Assembly: GCA_934086355.1 (NCBI GenBank) | Contig: CAKOID010000020.1 | Coordinates: forward strand, 1 to 15,883 | Source of the DNA: an uncultured Bacilli bacterium | Lineage (GTDB): Bacteria > Bacillota_I > Bacilli_A > RF39 > UBA660 | DNA length: 15,883 bases | Direction of reading: 5' to 3' | In this document: positions 14,206 through 15,883 of the stretch, piece after piece | How the letters are laid out: the number at the start of each line of letters is the position of its first letter | How positions within the stretch are numbered: the stretch's first letter is position 1 | The notes under the pieces: generated by a model | What the model was told of the DNA's origin: nothing | The model's database searches: none | What the model saw: only the letters and a program-made list of their open reading frames with translations | Program-made: the position numbers and the translations under genes

Positions 14206-15883
14206 ATTCCACAACATATGGATTAATCATTGTTCCATTTCCTTTAGAAATTGTAACATTATTTTTCAATAATATTGAAGGTCTATAATCTTTGCTTTCA
14301 TCTGGCGAGGAAGAATAATTATTACTTAAATAATTGATTGTATATATACTATCATTTCCGAGTGCGTAATGATTTTTTAAACTAATTGTATAGAAATAAA
14401 TTCCATTAAATCTTTTTATATAATCTAAATTCATGTATGAATATGAAATATTTGATAGTGATAATCCTGAAAAAACAGCTTCGTCAGCATTAATTGGTCC
14501 AACATACATATTAGTATTATTTGTGTCATTAAATTTTGTTAATTTTGTTCCATTGCATTTTAATGTTGGATTTTTTGTTGTTCCATCTAATCTATAACCA
14601 GCTCCATATGTTATATTTTTATTACCAACTATACTATCAATTCTATTTGAAAGAACATTATTAACGTATGATGTTTCATCGTAACACCAGTCTCCTATTT
14701 CAAGTTTAGAAAGAAAATTATTTAATTTATTTGTTTGAAAATCTAACATTGAATTTGCCATTGATTGATCCGTACCTCCAATATAATTAGCAACCGTGGA
14801 AGCATAAGTGTTTGTATTACCACTTGAATCAGTCAAAGTACCTTTAGCATATTTTGTACTACCGTAAGTTCCTTTACCTATACTCCAATCATTTTCAATC
14901 ATATTTTCGCATGTATTGGTTTTATCTTCTAGCAATAGTTTTGTATTTCCGTTTCCATCTATTCTTATTATTCTCCAACACATTCCTGCAAAGTTTATAT
15001 AATTATCTGTTACGTTTCCTCTATAATAATAACTTATTCCATAATCATCTACGGTCTTACTTAGTGTTAGTTCATAGGTAGTATTTACCTTGTTATCAAA
15101 TATAGCTACTCCAGTTTTGGTGTTATAATCAACCATTTTTTTAGTCCAACTAAATCTTTTACTATAAACATATTTTCCTATTGCTTCTTCATACGAATTA
15201 ATTTTTGTACCATTTTTTGCACTTTCCTCAGTATCTCCTATTTTCCATGTACTTAATTCTGAATAAATTGATGTATCAGATATTACCATTTTTTCGTTAT
15301 ATAATTCTGTAGTTTCATATGATGTTTCATTTCCTGGTGTTGTTTTTGGAGTATCACTGTATTGAGTAGTTCCTATACCTAACATGGCATTATCAATTAT
15401 TGTTTTCTTTAATGTTCCTGTATCATTTTTATATGGATTATTTACTGTTAATGCATTTATATCTACTATATTTACTTTCGCACTAAATGTTTTATTCATA
15501 TCTGTACTTTGATCAACATTCATTTCTTTATATGTTATTGTTAATTTGTATGCTTGTGTATGTGTTGTATCTATTGTATTTGTTACCATTACGGATAATG
15601 TACTTGTACTTGGAAATTGTTTTTCTGTACTTACTCCATTACATGTTCCATCTACTGTTCCTGTTATAGTTCCATCACTTGACAAACTAAAACCACTCTT
15701 TAGATAGGAAGTACATGTTAATGTATATACTAAGTCTTCTTGTCTTGATAATCCATTAACAATATTTTCTAATGCTGCTCCATATGTAACGTCACTATTT
15801 CCTTCGTTAGTTGCACTAAATACTTTTACTGCTGCTGTTTCTCCTGGCATTAATGCTTCTTTTGTTATTATATCTTGTGTTTC
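14204..15883 (-). CDS. Large secreted surface protein, TasA/camelysin-like and lectin-like domains (5' end missing)
   Basis: Partial. The frame is open to the window edge: 11 more codons (ETQDIITKEAL) precede the Met at 15850, so that Met is not the start and the signal peptide lies outside. Numbering from that Met, residues 1-130 (MPGETAAVKVFSATNEGNSD, VTYGAAL) resemble the TasA/camelysin-type beta sandwich of SipW-processed proteins. After a linker (IIDNAMLGIGTTQYSDTPKT), 265-548 form the FISUMP/C-type-lectin-like module common in gut Firmicute surface proteins, with YYYRGNVTDNYINFAGMCW (274-292), RIIRIDGNGNTKLLLED, INADEAVFSG (453-462) and a closing YRPSILL, ISKGNGTMINPYVVE. Six Cys fit disulphides outside the cell. 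No sortase motif or membrane anchor is visible at the C-terminus. Probable adhesin or matrix protein; ligand unknown. It ends at the shared terminator with the convergent Lys/Glu-rich gene. Confidence 0.78.
   Translation of the reverse strand, partial: ETQDIITKEALMPGETAAVKVFSATNEGNSDVTYGAALENIVNGLSRQEDLVYTLTCTSYLKSGFSLSSDGTITGTVDGTCNGVSTEKQFPSTSTLSVMVTNTIDTTHTQAYKLTITYKEMNVDQSTDMNKTFSAKVNIVDINALTVNNPYKNDTGTLKKTIIDNAMLGIGTTQYSDTPKTTPGNETSYETTELYNEKMVISDTSIYSELSTWKIGDTEESAKNGTKINSYEEAIGKYVYSKRFSWTKKMVDYNTKTGVAIFDNKVNTTYELTLSKTVDDYGISYYYRGNVTDNYINFAGMCWRIIRIDGNGNTKLLLEDKTNTCENMIENDWSIGKGTYGSTKYAKGTLTDSSGNTNTYASTVANYIGGTDQSMANSMLDFQTNKLNNFLSKLEIGDWCYDETSYVNNVLSNRIDSIVGNKNITYGAGYRLDGTTKNPTLKCNGTKLTKFNDTNNTNMYVGPINADEAVFSGLSLSNISYSYMNLDYIKRFNGIYFYTISLKNHYALGNDSIYTINYLSNNYSSSPDESKDYRPSILLKNNVTISKGNGTMINPYVVE

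Overview
The window is very AT-rich DNA with standard-code stops (the 741-residue protein ends at a TGA that lies in a terminator loop), canonical sigma-A-type promoters (TTGACA/TATAAT with 17-bp spacers) and AAGGAGG-type ribosome sites. It carries spore-germinant-receptor subunits, queuosine genes, a PpiC-type foldase and repeat-rich surface proteins. Together these suggest a low-GC Firmicute, most likely an uncultivated host-associated member of Bacilli (Erysipelotrichia/RF39-like) or Clostridia. This placement is inference from gene content and composition; no rRNA or tRNA gene is visible.

Layout, left to right. (1) 1-187: two hairpins. (2) 188-1438 (-): DUF6273/lectin-like protein with its own strong promoter and an apparent ATA start. 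(3) 1617-3696 (+): a Ger(x)C lipoprotein overlapping a GerAB-type permease, with no GerAA subunit beside them. (4) 3697-5110 (-): tgt with a small membrane protein overlapping its 3' end. (5) 5166-6002 (-): an Rpn/PD-(D/E)XK nuclease-like gene, with two hairpins on its upstream side. (6) 6222-9087 (-): an operon of a membrane-anchored PpiC-type foldase followed by a membrane-anchored fibre-like protein built of 18 uninterrupted 11-residue repeats. (7) 9320-9682 (+): a small orphan protein with a possible helix-turn-helix, divergent from the foldase; palindromes lie between the two promoters. (8) 9709-11618 (-): queA and uppP, each with its own promoter. The uppP leader is a roughly 110-nt structured RNA candidate that begins exactly at the predicted transcription start. 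(9) 11965-14190 (+): a Lys/Glu-rich coiled-coil protein with a Gln/Asn-rich, Arg-Gly tail. (10) 14204-15883 (-): the 3' part of a large secreted surface protein that runs off the right edge.

How it fits together. queA and tgt act in one pathway (tRNA queuosine) and are normally adjacent; here they lie on the same strand but about 4.6 kb of surface-protein, foldase and nuclease genes separate them. uppP recycles the undecaprenyl carrier for cell-wall synthesis. The foldase/fibre operon, the surface protein at the right edge and the Ger subunits are all envelope functions. Gene ends are tightly packed: convergent genes share bidirectional terminators that lie partly inside the coding sequence, and the uppP terminator overlaps the queA promoter.

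The best candidate for something undescribed is the uppP leader RNA (11661-11771, minus strand). Next are the hendecad fibre protein paired with its foldase and the ATA-initiated gene.
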